A stretch of DNA of 64,000 bases from Hyphomicrobium_A sp963724945 (GTDB taxonomy: Bacteria; Pseudomonadota; Alphaproteobacteria; Rhizobiales; Hyphomicrobiaceae): the NCBI GenBank assembly GCA_963724945.1, contig CAVRWL010000003.1, forward strand, positions 1,922,001 to 1,986,000, written 5' to 3'. Shown one piece after another: positions 56,639-64,000 of the stretch (position 1 is its first letter; every line of letters starts with the position of its first letter). Under the pieces are notes generated by a model. It did no database searches and was not told where the DNA came from. It saw only the letters and a program-made list of their open reading frames with translations. Both the position numbers and the translations under genes were made by a program.

Positions 56639-58222
56639 CTAGAGCAGCGGACGTGCCTGGGCCGCCATTTCTTGGGTCGCTCGCAAATCGATCTTGCCTG
56701 AGGCGAGCACCGGTATCGAGGGGACGACGAGGACGGCCTTCGGCACCCAAAGCTCGGGGACGCCCTGTGCGCGTGCGTGCGCGAGCAGCGCCTCCTTGCT
56801 GGCCTGCGGCTTGTCGGTGACGAGAACGAGCTGCTCGCCCTTCTTCGCATCGGGCAGGCTCAGGGCGACGTGCTGGGCGTCGCTCCATAAGCTCGCGGCC
56901 AAGCTCTCGACGGCTGCGAGCGAGACCATCTCGCCGCCGAGCTTGGCGAAGCGCTTAGCGCGCCCGCGGATCGTCACGTAGCCGTCATCGATGGTCACGA
57001 TGTCGCCGGTGTCGTGCCAGCCGGCGTCGGGCGGAACGACGATGCCGGGCCGATCTGGGAGCAGATAGCCCGCCATCACGTTGGGGCCGCGCACGTAGAG
57101 GCGCTTGCCCTCGTTGAGGCCCGGCACCGGATCGAGGCGGAAGGATATGCCCGGCAACAGCCGCCCGACCGACCCCGGCCGGTTGGCGCCCAGCTGGTTG
57201 CAGGCGAGCACGGGCGAGCATTCGGTGGCGCCGTAGCCTTCGAGCACCTCGGTGTCGTTCTTGGCCCAGAGCTCGCGGGTCTGGGTCTTGACGCGTTCCG
57301 CGCCGCCGATGACGTGGCGCAGACTTTTGAGCTGTCCGGGCTCGGCAGCACGGATGTAGCCCGCAAGAAACGTGTCGGTGGCGAGCATGACGGTCGCCTT
57401 GATGCGCTCCACGAGCTTCGGGATCTGCCGGTAGTGCAACGGGCTCGGATAAAGCACGACCTTCACGCCGCCCAGGATGGGGGCCAGCGTCGCCGCCGTC
57501 AGCCCGAACGAATGGAACATCGGTAGCGGGTTGAGCACTGTCTGCTGCGGCCCGAGAATGGCGCGCATGTGATCGAGCATCTGGTAGGCGTTGGCGACGA
57601 GATTGGCGTTGGTGAGGACGACGCCCTTGGGCGCGCCCTCGGTGCCGGAGGTGAACAGCACCACGGCTGGAGCGTCGGCGCGCGTGCCGTCGGCGGGCGG
57701 GATCACCGCGACGGCGGCGGCGCGCAGCCAGCCTTTGAGCTTGTCGAGCGTGCCGAGCTTGGCGCGCACGTCCTCCAGCGCGACGATCCGAACGTTTTTC
57801 CCCGGCGCCCACTCGACCTCGCTCAGCGCTGCGGCGAGCTCCTCGAGCTTGGCCGCCTCGAGAAAGCGACGCGAGGTCAAGACGGTGCGGATTTGCCCCG
57901 TCGTCAGCGCGGAGGCGAGCTGCTTCTTGCCGGCCGTGAAGTTGAGGATGGCGCCGACGCGGCGAAACGCGTTGAGGCCGAACAGCGTGATGAGGAGTCC
58001 GGCGGAGTTGGGCAACAAGAGGCCCACGGTCTCGCCGGGCGCGCTGTCGCGGGAGAGCCGCCCGCCGAGGACGAGGCTTGCGAGCGCGAGGCGGCGGTAG
58101 CTCAAGGACGTGCCGTCGGCGTCCTCGAGGATCGTCTTGTCGCGGCCGTGCCGGCGCCCAGCCTCGAGAAGCGCTGCAAACAGCGTCGTCTGGGCTTGCT
58201 TGGGGTGGAAGGGCTCGGCCAT
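56639..58222 (-). CDS. AMP-binding acyl-CoA/acyl-ACP synthetase (Aas C-terminal-like)
   Basis: The enzyme activates a fatty or other carboxylic acid with ATP. The 527-residue protein has the AMP-binding signature VVLFTSGTEGAPKGVVLTN, the A5-type EGYGATECSPVLACN, the A7 motif WHDTGDIV with the following GYVTIRGRAKRFAKLGGEMVSLAAVE, and the catalytic C-terminal Lys in ASGKIDLRAT. The overall sequence is like the synthetase half of Aas (2-acylglycerophosphoethanolamine acyltransferase/acyl-ACP synthetase), but no acyltransferase domain is attached. Start is ATG 58222. Confidence 0.87.
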   Translation of the reverse strand: MAEPFHPKQAQTTLFAALLEAGRRHGRDKTILEDADGTSLSYRRLALASLVLGGRLSRDSAPGETVGLLLPNSAGLLITLFGLNAFRRVGAILNFTAGKKQLASALTTGQIRTVLTSRRFLEAAKLEELAAALSEVEWAPGKNVRIVALEDVRAKLGTLDKLKGWLRAAAVAVIPPADGTRADAPAVVLFTSGTEGAPKGVVLTNANLVANAYQMLDHMRAILGPQQTVLNPLPMFHSFGLTAATLAPILGGVKVVLYPSPLHYRQIPKLVERIKATVMLATDTFLAGYIRAAEPGQLKSLRHVIGGAERVKTQTRELWAKNDTEVLEGYGATECSPVLACNQLGANRPGSVGRLLPGISFRLDPVPGLNEGKRLYVRGPNVMAGYLLPDRPGIVVPPDAGWHDTGDIVTIDDGYVTIRGRAKRFAKLGGEMVSLAAVESLAASLWSDAQHVALSLPDAKKGEQLVLVTDKPQASKEALLAHARAQGVPELWVPKAVLVVPSIPVLASGKIDLRATQEMAAQARPLL

Positions 58223-58637
58223 CGCGCACTTGTTGCAAGGGCGGCATTTTGCGCAAGCTTGACCGGAGCGCGGGCAAAGCGCAATCGCTCAGCCGCGGCA
58301 GCCTGCGAAAGGCAACTCAGGGGGCGCCGCCGCCATTGTGCGCCGCAGCAAAAAATGCCGGATAACTAGGCAGAGATGAGCGGGTGTGGAGTGACGGGAT
58401 GACGCGGGCGAGCTTTGCAAATGCCAGTATTGGCGCGGTCTAGAGCCCCGTTCGAATCAATTCTACTACAATCCTTTAGTGAATGGCTTTTGGGCATGAG
58501 TTGCCCATGATTGAAACTTGAGCAACTCGTGATTCGCGACTACGCTTCAATCAAGAAAAACAAAAGAACGAGGGACACGACCAAGGCGGAACCGACCCTT
58601 CTTGAGGGTTAATTCGGCGGAACCTTGGAGGTGTCCA
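58223..58637. other. Intergenic stretch, partly AT-rich
   Basis: No gene is seen in these 415 bases. Short inverted pairs (GAGTTGC at 58496 with GCAACTC near 58520; ACCCT/AGGGT near 58597) and a repeated GGCGGAACC (58588 and 58613) lie upstream of the small gene at 58638 and may belong to its promoter or leader. Confidence 0.4.
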
Positions 58638-58847
58638 ATGATCGAAGTTGTGGCTCTGGTTTGCTCGATGCAAGCCCCATTGCGGTGCAAGGACGTCCAT
58701 TTGTCCTTTGCCGCGGAGAGCTTCACGCCCCAGCAGTGCATGATGTACGGGCAGTTCGAGCTGGCCAAGTGGACCAACGAGCACCCCGGCTGGGAAATCA
58801 AGCACGGGTTCAAATGCGGGGTCGCGGGGCGCTACGCCAAGATTTGA
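58638..58847 (+). CDS. Small cysteine-containing conserved hypothetical protein
   Basis: From ATG 58638, with TTGGAGGTG in front, the product is 69 residues: no signal peptide, four Cys (VALVCSMQAPLRCKDVHLSF, TPQQCMMYG, FKCGVAG) and a conserved-looking core FAAESFTPQQCMMYGQFELAKW followed by HPGWEIK. Proteins of this size and pattern are common in Hyphomicrobiales but have no known role. A longer start at 58602 is possible but lacks a ribosome site. Confidence 0.7.
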   Translation: MIEVVALVCSMQAPLRCKDVHLSFAAESFTPQQCMMYGQFELAKWTNEHPGWEIKHGFKCGVAGRYAKI

Positions 58848-59095
58848 CCCCGACGTATCGGAGGGGTGTGTCGCGGCGGCATGATCTGATCGTCGGCGTC
58901 GATCCGGCGGCCCCCGATGGGACGTGCCTCGAATTTGCCGAGCGGCCAGGAGCACGTGTCACGATGGCTGTGATGCCGTGAGGTCGCGGACCGCGAAGTG
59001 GCGCAGGCAGGCCATTTACCGTTGACTTAAGGCGGGGCATTGCCTCCCTAGGGGCTGGTTTTCAAAAAGACCAGCTACCGGAAGGGGAGGGATCA

Positions 59096-60389
59096 ATGCC
59101 GGAGACCGCACCGCCCAAGTTCGCAACTCTTGCCGTCCACGCCGGCGCCGCCCCCGACCCCTCGACTGGGGCGCGCGCGACCCCGATCTACCAGACGACC
59201 TCCTACGTCTTCAACGACGCCGATCACGCCGCGGCCCTGTTCGGGCTCGAGGCGTTCGGCAACATCTACACCCGCATCACCAATCCGACCGAGGCGGTGC
59301 TCGAAGCGCGGATCGCCGCGCTCGAGGGCGGCACCGCGGCGCTCGCGGTCGCCTCAGGCCACGCCGCGCAGTTCCTGGTGTTCCACACGCTCCTGGAGCC
59401 CGGAGACGAGTTCGTCGCGGGACGCCAGCTCTATGGCGGCTCGATCAACCAGTTCAATCACTCCTTCAAGAAGTTCGATTGGAACGTTAAGTGGGCGGAC
59501 GCGACCGACCCCGACCTCCATCGAGAAGGCGATCACGCCGAAGACCAAGGCCATCTTCTGCGAGTCGATCGCCAACCCCGGCGGCATCGTCATCGACTTA
59601 GCCGCGATCGCTGCCATCGCCAAAAAGGCTGGCATCCCCTTCATCGTCGACAACACGCTCGCCACACCCTACCTGTGCCGCCCCAAGGAGCACGGCGCCG
59701 ACATCGTCGTGCACTCGCTCACGAAGTTCATCGGCGGGCACGGCAACTCGATCGGCGGCGCACTCGTCGACTGCGGCACCTACGACTGGCTCGGCTCAAA
59801 GCACCGCTATAAGACGCTCATCGAGCCCAACGCTTCCTACGGCGGCATGAAGCTCGCGGAGACGTTCGGCAACTTCGCCTTCGCGATCGCCGCGCGCGTG
59901 ATGGGTCTACGCGACATCGGCCCCGCGATCTCGCCTTTCAACGCCTTCCTCATCCTCACGGGATCGGAGACGCTGCCGTTGCGCATGGCGCGCCATTGCG
60001 AGAATGCGCTCGCCGTGGCGAGCTGGCTGGAGAAGCACCCGAAAGTCGCCTGGGTTAGCTACGCGGGCCTCGCCTCGAGCCCCTACCACGCGCTGCAGCA
60101 GAAGATCTGCCCGAAGGGCGCCGGCGCCGTGCTCACCTTCGGCCTCAAGGGCGGCTACGATGCGGGTGTGAAGCTCGTCTCGTCGTTGAAGCTCTTCTCG
60201 CACCTCGCCAACATCGGCGACACGCGCAGCCTGGTGATCCACCCTGCTTCAACGACGCATCGGCAGTTGACCGATGAGCAGAGAAAGGCCGCCGGAGCGG
60301 GGCCGGACGTGGTGCGCTTGTCGGTCGGCATCGAGGACAAGGACGATATCATCGCCGACCTGGAGCAGGGCTTGGCGCAGGTCAAATGA
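59096..60389 (+). pseudogene. metY: O-acetylhomoserine sulfhydrylase (MetY-like), one frameshift
   Basis: MetY joins O-acetylhomoserine and sulfide to homocysteine with PLP. From ATG 59096 the first frame has YQTTSYVF, YTRITNPTEAVLEARIAALEGG and ASGHAAQ; at about 59518 one extra C shifts the frame and SIEKAITPKTKAIFCESIANPGG continues directly, with the PLP aspartate in PFIVDNTLATPYL and the Lys in HSLTKFIGGHGNSIGG. The repaired protein is about 430 residues, the MetY size. Since everything else is intact, a sequence error is likely. The stop overlaps the next ATG by four bases. Confidence 0.87.
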
Positions 60390-61555
60390 TGTTGGCTGCC
60401 GCGCCGGCGTCTACGACTTTGACAGCGCTTGCAACGACGCGTGCGGCAGCTCTCGCTGTCGCCCTTCTCCTCGCGCTGCCGGCTTTGGGCGCCATCGACA
60501 CGATTAAGTGCGGCGGTCCCGGGTTCATCACCGCCGCACGGGCTCAGCCGGCCGGCCTCACGCAATCGCAGTCGGATGCGCTCAATGCGTACAACGCGGC
60601 CGTGAGCGCCTTTAAGTCGATCCTGCGCCAGCGCCGCGTAGAGATCGAGGCGGGCCAACCGCTGCCGAGCCGGCCGGGACAGGCGCTCTACCTCGCCCGC
60701 CTCAAGATGATGAGCGCGTACAAGGACCTCACCGACGCGCTTCCCTCCAGAATCGGACGGCCGAACAAGTTCGGCATTCCGCCGGCGTACTTCGATGCCG
60801 ACACCGCGCCGCTCATCGATGAGTACGTCAATCTGTTCGCCATCATGCAGGCGCCGCCGGCAGGTGCGCAGAGCTCGCAGACGCCCTTCAGGGACATCGT
60901 CGATCTTGCGACGGCGATTGCGCGCGCCCAGGGCCTCGATGCAGCGACCGCCGACGCCGCCGGCCGCATCAGCCTCGGGCTGTTCTTTGCCGAGACAAAC
61001 GGCCAGCAGAACATCGGCAATGCCCGCTCGAAGACCTACAAGGGCAGTCTGCAAACGGGCGTGTCGGAAGATCGAAGGGGGCAAAAAAAGTGGGCTGCGA
61101 TCAAGCCGAGAATAGCGGCGATCGATCCTGCGCTGGGCGCCCGCGACGACAAGGAGGAAGCGAGGGCGCGCAACCTCGACCATCGCTTCAATCACTGGAC
61201 CGCTGTGCGGGATGGCCTCATGAACGCGCACGCCGAGCTGTTCCCGCAAATTCCCATGATCATGAAAGCGCTGCCCGATGAGATCGATCAGATGAAGCTC
61301 TTCGAGCTCATCCAGATCATCCCGGCCCCAACGCGGGCCGCGCTCAAATCAGGCAACCTGACGAGCTATCGAATTTCCGACCCGAGGATCATGGGGTATC
61401 TGCGCAACAACAGCGTCTTCACCTTTGGCAAGGCCGACCGGGCCCGCAAGTCCGCAACCTTCCGCGAGATCCTCGATGCGATGTGGCTCTTCAACGACAA
61501 ATTCGAGCACGCGCAGGTTAAGTTCAACGAGATCAAAGCTCAGCAAAAAGGCTGA
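60386..61555 (+). CDS. Large exported protein of unknown function
   Basis: The 389-residue protein has a hydrophobic signal (ALAVALLLALPALGA, within the first 40 residues) and a mature part that is helical and polar. Repeated long helices (SQSDALNAYNAAVSAFKSILRQRRVEIEAG, ATFREILDAMWLFNDKFEHAQVKFNEIKAQQ) and a GLFFAETNGQQNIGNARSKTYKGSLQTG segment are seen; the latter has an AETNGxxNIG look reminiscent of a lysozyme-like or peptidoglycan-binding turn, which is only a guess. Two Met (ATGATG) start it, overlapping the metY stop, so the two are co-translated. Confidence 0.65.
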   Translation: MMLAAAPASTTLTALATTRAAALAVALLLALPALGAIDTIKCGGPGFITAARAQPAGLTQSQSDALNAYNAAVSAFKSILRQRRVEIEAGQPLPSRPGQALYLARLKMMSAYKDLTDALPSRIGRPNKFGIPPAYFDADTAPLIDEYVNLFAIMQAPPAGAQSSQTPFRDIVDLATAIARAQGLDAATADAAGRISLGLFFAETNGQQNIGNARSKTYKGSLQTGVSEDRRGQKKWAAIKPRIAAIDPALGARDDKEEARARNLDHRFNHWTAVRDGLMNAHAELFPQIPMIMKALPDEIDQMKLFELIQIIPAPTRAALKSGNLTSYRISDPRIMGYLRNNSVFTFGKADRARKSATFREILDAMWLFNDKFEHAQVKFNEIKAQQKG

Positions 61556-61591
61556 GGCTCGGTTTTTTTCAAGCACTCAACTTCCAACCGC

Positions 61592-62224
61592 TCAACCGCC
61601 CTGCCGCGCCGGCCGCAAGCGCGCGTGCCAGGCCCTGACGAAGCCGATCACGTACCAGACCACGACGAGCGCCGTGAACCAGCGGATGCCTTGCGCGGTG
61701 AGCATCGATGTCCAGCCCGTGCGGCTCGGCGGGCACGCCTCGGCGGGAATGTGCAGATAGCCAGCGAGGAACTTGAAGGCGCCCTTCGCCATGGCGTCCC
61801 AAACGAAGAGCGCGGTGTCGCGCTCGCTGATCTTGTCGCAGCCGCTCGCGAAAACCGGTGCGCCGAAGATGAGCACCAGGACCTGCACGAGGCCGTCGAA
61901 GGCGAGGTAGCAGATAAAGAGGATGCCGCTCAGCACGAAGATGTGCCAGGCAAGATTGGCGAGGAACCTGGAATAGGGGAAGGTGAACAGGCTCCAGCGG
62001 CGCAGGCGCGCCGTCGCCAGGAAGGCGACGATAGCGAACGCGCAAACGAGGCCGACGCCGCCCATGAGGTTGACGCTCTGGATAGGGTCGGTGTTGAGGG
62101 TCGTGCCGACCATGCCGCCCCACATCATGATGAAGATCATGATGAACGCCCAAAGACCATCCCTGCCCTTGGCGTCGGCGCTCGCGGTGTCGCTGCTCGC
62201 TGTGTCGGCGCTCTCGGTCTTCAT
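61592..62224 (-). CDS. Hypothetical membrane protein, about five spans
   Basis: From ATG 62224 the product is 210 residues with a Ser/Asp/Ala-rich polar N terminus (ESADTASSDTASADAK) and about five hydrophobic segments (LWAFIMIFIMMWGGMVGTTL, GGVGLVCAFAIVAFLATARL, FLANLAWHIFVLSGILFICYLAF, WFTALVVVWYVIGFVRAW). A Cys pair lies in the loop between the last two (FASGCDKI and EACPPS). No family recognised. Confidence 0.65.
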   Translation of the reverse strand: MKTESADTASSDTASADAKGRDGLWAFIMIFIMMWGGMVGTTLNTDPIQSVNLMGGVGLVCAFAIVAFLATARLRRWSLFTFPYSRFLANLAWHIFVLSGILFICYLAFDGLVQVLVLIFGAPVFASGCDKISERDTALFVWDAMAKGAFKFLAGYLHIPAEACPPSRTGWTSMLTAQGIRWFTALVVVWYVIGFVRAWHARLRPARQGG

Positions 62225-62569
62225 CGCGTGCTTCCCCGTGCGGCCCCGGAATGCCGCTCCTTTCCCCGCCCTGGCGGGAGGATAGCAGAAGCGGGCGATC
62301 GGCTCGACGGCCCTGTCATCCCGGGCGAAACGTTGCATTTGCGCGGGGTCTCTCGGTCGCTCCTTAATGCTTCGCGATCTACGGGTGGCGCGCGCGGCCG
62401 TCTCGGGCACGCAGCTCTTGGGCACGCGGCTGACGCAGTTCCGGATTACAAGCTGACCGCAGCGGTATCGCCGTCACCGAGAACTTCGGGCGTGACTTGG
62501 GCCTCAAGGCGTATCAGGCCTAGGAGGACAAAAAGGACCGCCATCCCTATTGAGCGGGATCAGCAGACG
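62225..62569. other. Intergenic stretch between divergent genes
   Basis: No gene is supported in these 345 bases, although a frame stays open through them on the + strand. TAGGAGGA at 62521 is a good ribosome-site sequence but has no ATG at the right distance. Promoters for the genes on both sides should lie here. Confidence 0.4.
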
Positions 62570-63316
62570 ATGAAGGGCGCCCTCGACACCAATCTGCAGT
62601 TTCCGGAACGCGATCCCTATTGGGTCTCGCTTTTCGCGGGCTGCGAGATGGCGCAATACACCGATCTTGACGCGCTGACCGCGCGCCTCGTGCGCCATGA
62701 CCTCGACTTCTGCTATCTGCCCGCGGCGAACTATTTCTTCCTGCGCGACGATAAGGCCTATCGCGGGCTTGCGAGTGCGCGCTCGGCGCTCACCGCAGCC
62801 CCCGAGCAGGGGAGCGTCCTCATCGTCGCGGCGTCGAGCCCGGCTGCCGATTGGCACGCGCTTGCAGGCGCGCGCCTCGGCTACATCAATACCTATTGCA
62901 CGACGAGCTATTTTGCCCCCGCGATCCTGCTCGCGCACGAGGGCGTGCCGCTCGACGCCTTCTTCCGCGCGGTCCCCGTCGCGCCCTGGCAGGGCCAGAT
63001 CGATGCGGTCGTTGCCGGCGCAATCGACGCGACGATGGTCTACGAGGACGTGTGGCTCGCGCGCCCCGACAACGCGGAGAGGACCAGGATCATTGCTCGG
63101 CTCGACGATCTGCCGACGCCGGTGTTCATCGGGCGGGCGAACTCCGAGGAGGCATTCGTGTCAGAGCTCGAGGCGAGGCTCATCGGCTCTGCGGGGGACG
63201 CCGCGCCGAGCATGCTCTACGCCGGATTTGCCCCCTATCAGGGGGAGCGCATGGCGCGCTTTTTCGTCGAGCTGGCAAGACTGCCGGGGATGTCCAAGAT
63301 CGGCGCCTGCATGTGA
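62570..63316 (+). CDS. PhnD-like periplasmic-binding-fold protein without signal peptide
   Basis: The 248-residue protein reads as a phosphonate/phosphite-type substrate-binding domain (PhnD fold): LTARLVRHDLDFCYLPAANYFFLRD, a ARLGYINTYCTTSYFAPAILLAHEGV strand-helix with the TSY ligand loop, GAIDATMVYEDVW and a C-terminal FAPYQGERMARFFVELARL. It lacks a signal peptide from ATG 62570, and no transporter gene is adjacent, so it may be a cytoplasmic sensor-type relative or its true start may be upstream. The start is uncertain. Confidence 0.65.
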   Translation: MKGALDTNLQFPERDPYWVSLFAGCEMAQYTDLDALTARLVRHDLDFCYLPAANYFFLRDDKAYRGLASARSALTAAPEQGSVLIVAASSPAADWHALAGARLGYINTYCTTSYFAPAILLAHEGVPLDAFFRAVPVAPWQGQIDAVVAGAIDATMVYEDVWLARPDNAERTRIIARLDDLPTPVFIGRANSEEAFVSELEARLIGSAGDAAPSMLYAGFAPYQGERMARFFVELARLPGMSKIGACM

Positions 63317-63557
63317 GCATCGGCGGCGCCGGCGTCTCGGCGCGCGTTCCCGGCCGTGGCACGCCCGGCGCGCACGATCGTGATCGCCGTGAGTGCGACG
63401 AGGAGCAGCATGGTGAGAGGGCTCTTTATATTTTTATATTTGTCTCCGCCCCGTAACGTTGGCAGGAGGTGCAGCGTACCTAGCGAGGGAACCGCAACCT
63501 CGCTTGCGGTGCCTCGAGCGCCACGATGGGCAGACAAGCCCGGGGACAATCAGGACC

Positions 63558-63941
63558 ATGGCCAGCATTTGCGCACGGATCGGGGCGACGCTTTACGCCA
63601 TATGGGGCGTTTTTCACGTGTACGTGGCGTATCAGATTTACATGCTGGCCCTGGCCGAAACGGGCATCGCGCAGGGGCGCCTGTTGCAGCTCGCCGCCTA
63701 CATGCTCACGATCGCCCTCTTCGTGATCGGTGTCGCCGCCACGCGCAACTGGCGCAACGACACGCTCGGATATTGGCTGAACCTCGCGGTCGTGAGCTGG
63801 GCCGACATCATCTGGGTGCTCGTCGTAGTGGCACCGGGCTACGTACCAGCCGCCCGAGGCTTGATACCGCCGGCCTTTTGGCTCGCCGGTGTCGCTTTCA
63901 CCACGTTGGCTTACCGCGCACGAGCCGGCCAAAAATCCTGA
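63558..63941 (+). CDS. Small four-span membrane protein
   Basis: From ATG 63558 the product is 127 residues with four hydrophobic segments (IGATLYAIWGVFHVYVAYQIYML, LLQLAAYMLTIALFVIGVAA, YWLNLAVVSWADIIWVLVVVAPGYV, AFWLAGVAFTTLAY). GGACC precedes the start; an upstream ATG extension has no membrane character. Function unknown. The remaining 59 bases of the window hold nothing recognisable. Confidence 0.65.
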   Translation: MASICARIGATLYAIWGVFHVYVAYQIYMLALAETGIAQGRLLQLAAYMLTIALFVIGVAATRNWRNDTLGYWLNLAVVSWADIIWVLVVVAPGYVPAARGLIPPAFWLAGVAFTTLAYRARAGQKS

Positions 63942-64000
63942 GCCTCATGTAGAGAGCCTCGCGTGACCGATCCATGGCGCTGCCCTCCGATTGGGCATAT

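Noticed and set aside
58445..58470. GTTCGAATC resembling a tRNA T-loop
   Set aside because: No matching T-stem, anticodon arm or acceptor stem can be folded around it.
61625..62569. Upstream part of a 563-codon frame leading into the PhnD-like gene
   Set aside because: Antisense to the membrane-protein gene 61592-62224 and without protein-like pattern; only the part from 62570 is supported.

Overview
The window is GC-rich DNA from an alphaproteobacterium, most likely order Hyphomicrobiales. This rests on gene content rather than a marker search: rplM-rpsI next to a type-2 argC and a COX15-type heme A synthase, a short GndA-type 6-phosphogluconate dehydrogenase, a Bpt/arginyltransferase near parC, and paired imelysin genes with a DUF1111 di-heme protein and DUF1513.

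Layout. Bases 1-11.4 kb hold the end of a P-type ATPase, pgl, and a tight operon for glucose-phosphate metabolism (ROK/polyphosphate-glucokinase-like, tkt, gnd, zwf, HAD phosphatase, tal, pgi), closed by a strong hairpin. Bases 11.4-14.2 kb hold a DUF1097 membrane protein, an unknown 300-residue protein and an exported Ntn hydrolase. Bases 14.3-19.7 kb form a divergent iron-type locus (di-heme DUF1111 and imelysin one way, imelysin and DUF1513 the other) around a Fur-like palindrome. Bases 19.7-28.2 kb form an exopolysaccharide locus (Wzy-type ligase, priming glycosyltransferase, GT4, Wza, GumC-type chain-length protein, polysaccharide deacetylase). Bases 28.2-37.5 kb are mostly housekeeping: ctaA, argC, TerC-family protein, rpsI, rplM, an enoyl-CoA hydratase/VOC/CoA-binding trio and an alpha/beta hydrolase with a cysteine nucleophile.

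From about 37.6 to 51.7 kb the window changes character. Almost every gene carries single-base frameshifts and base composition is patchy. Here lie an accessory segment with a frameshifted winged-helix/HEPN-like gene and two more small genes with similar tails, a parC gene broken by more than 25 single-base indels, duplicated fragments of both ends of parC, a truncated DUF262/HNH (GmrSD-like) gene, and a decayed histidine kinase. Between parC and the DUF262 remnant is the oddest feature of the window: 326 consecutive bases with no cytosine on the + strand but 78 guanines. Two related elements of about 155 bp with CCCGTCATCC-type terminal inverted repeats lie at either side of the disturbed stretch (40.0 and 53.8 kb).

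From 51.7 kb to the end the sequence is ordinary again: small exported proteins, a pentapeptide-repeat protein, Bpt/arginyltransferase, a RimK-type ligase, an AMP-binding acyl synthetase, a frameshifted metY-like gene coupled to a large exported protein of unknown function, a PhnD-like protein and small membrane proteins. No tRNA, rRNA or CRISPR array was recognised. All function calls are from reading motifs; no search was run.
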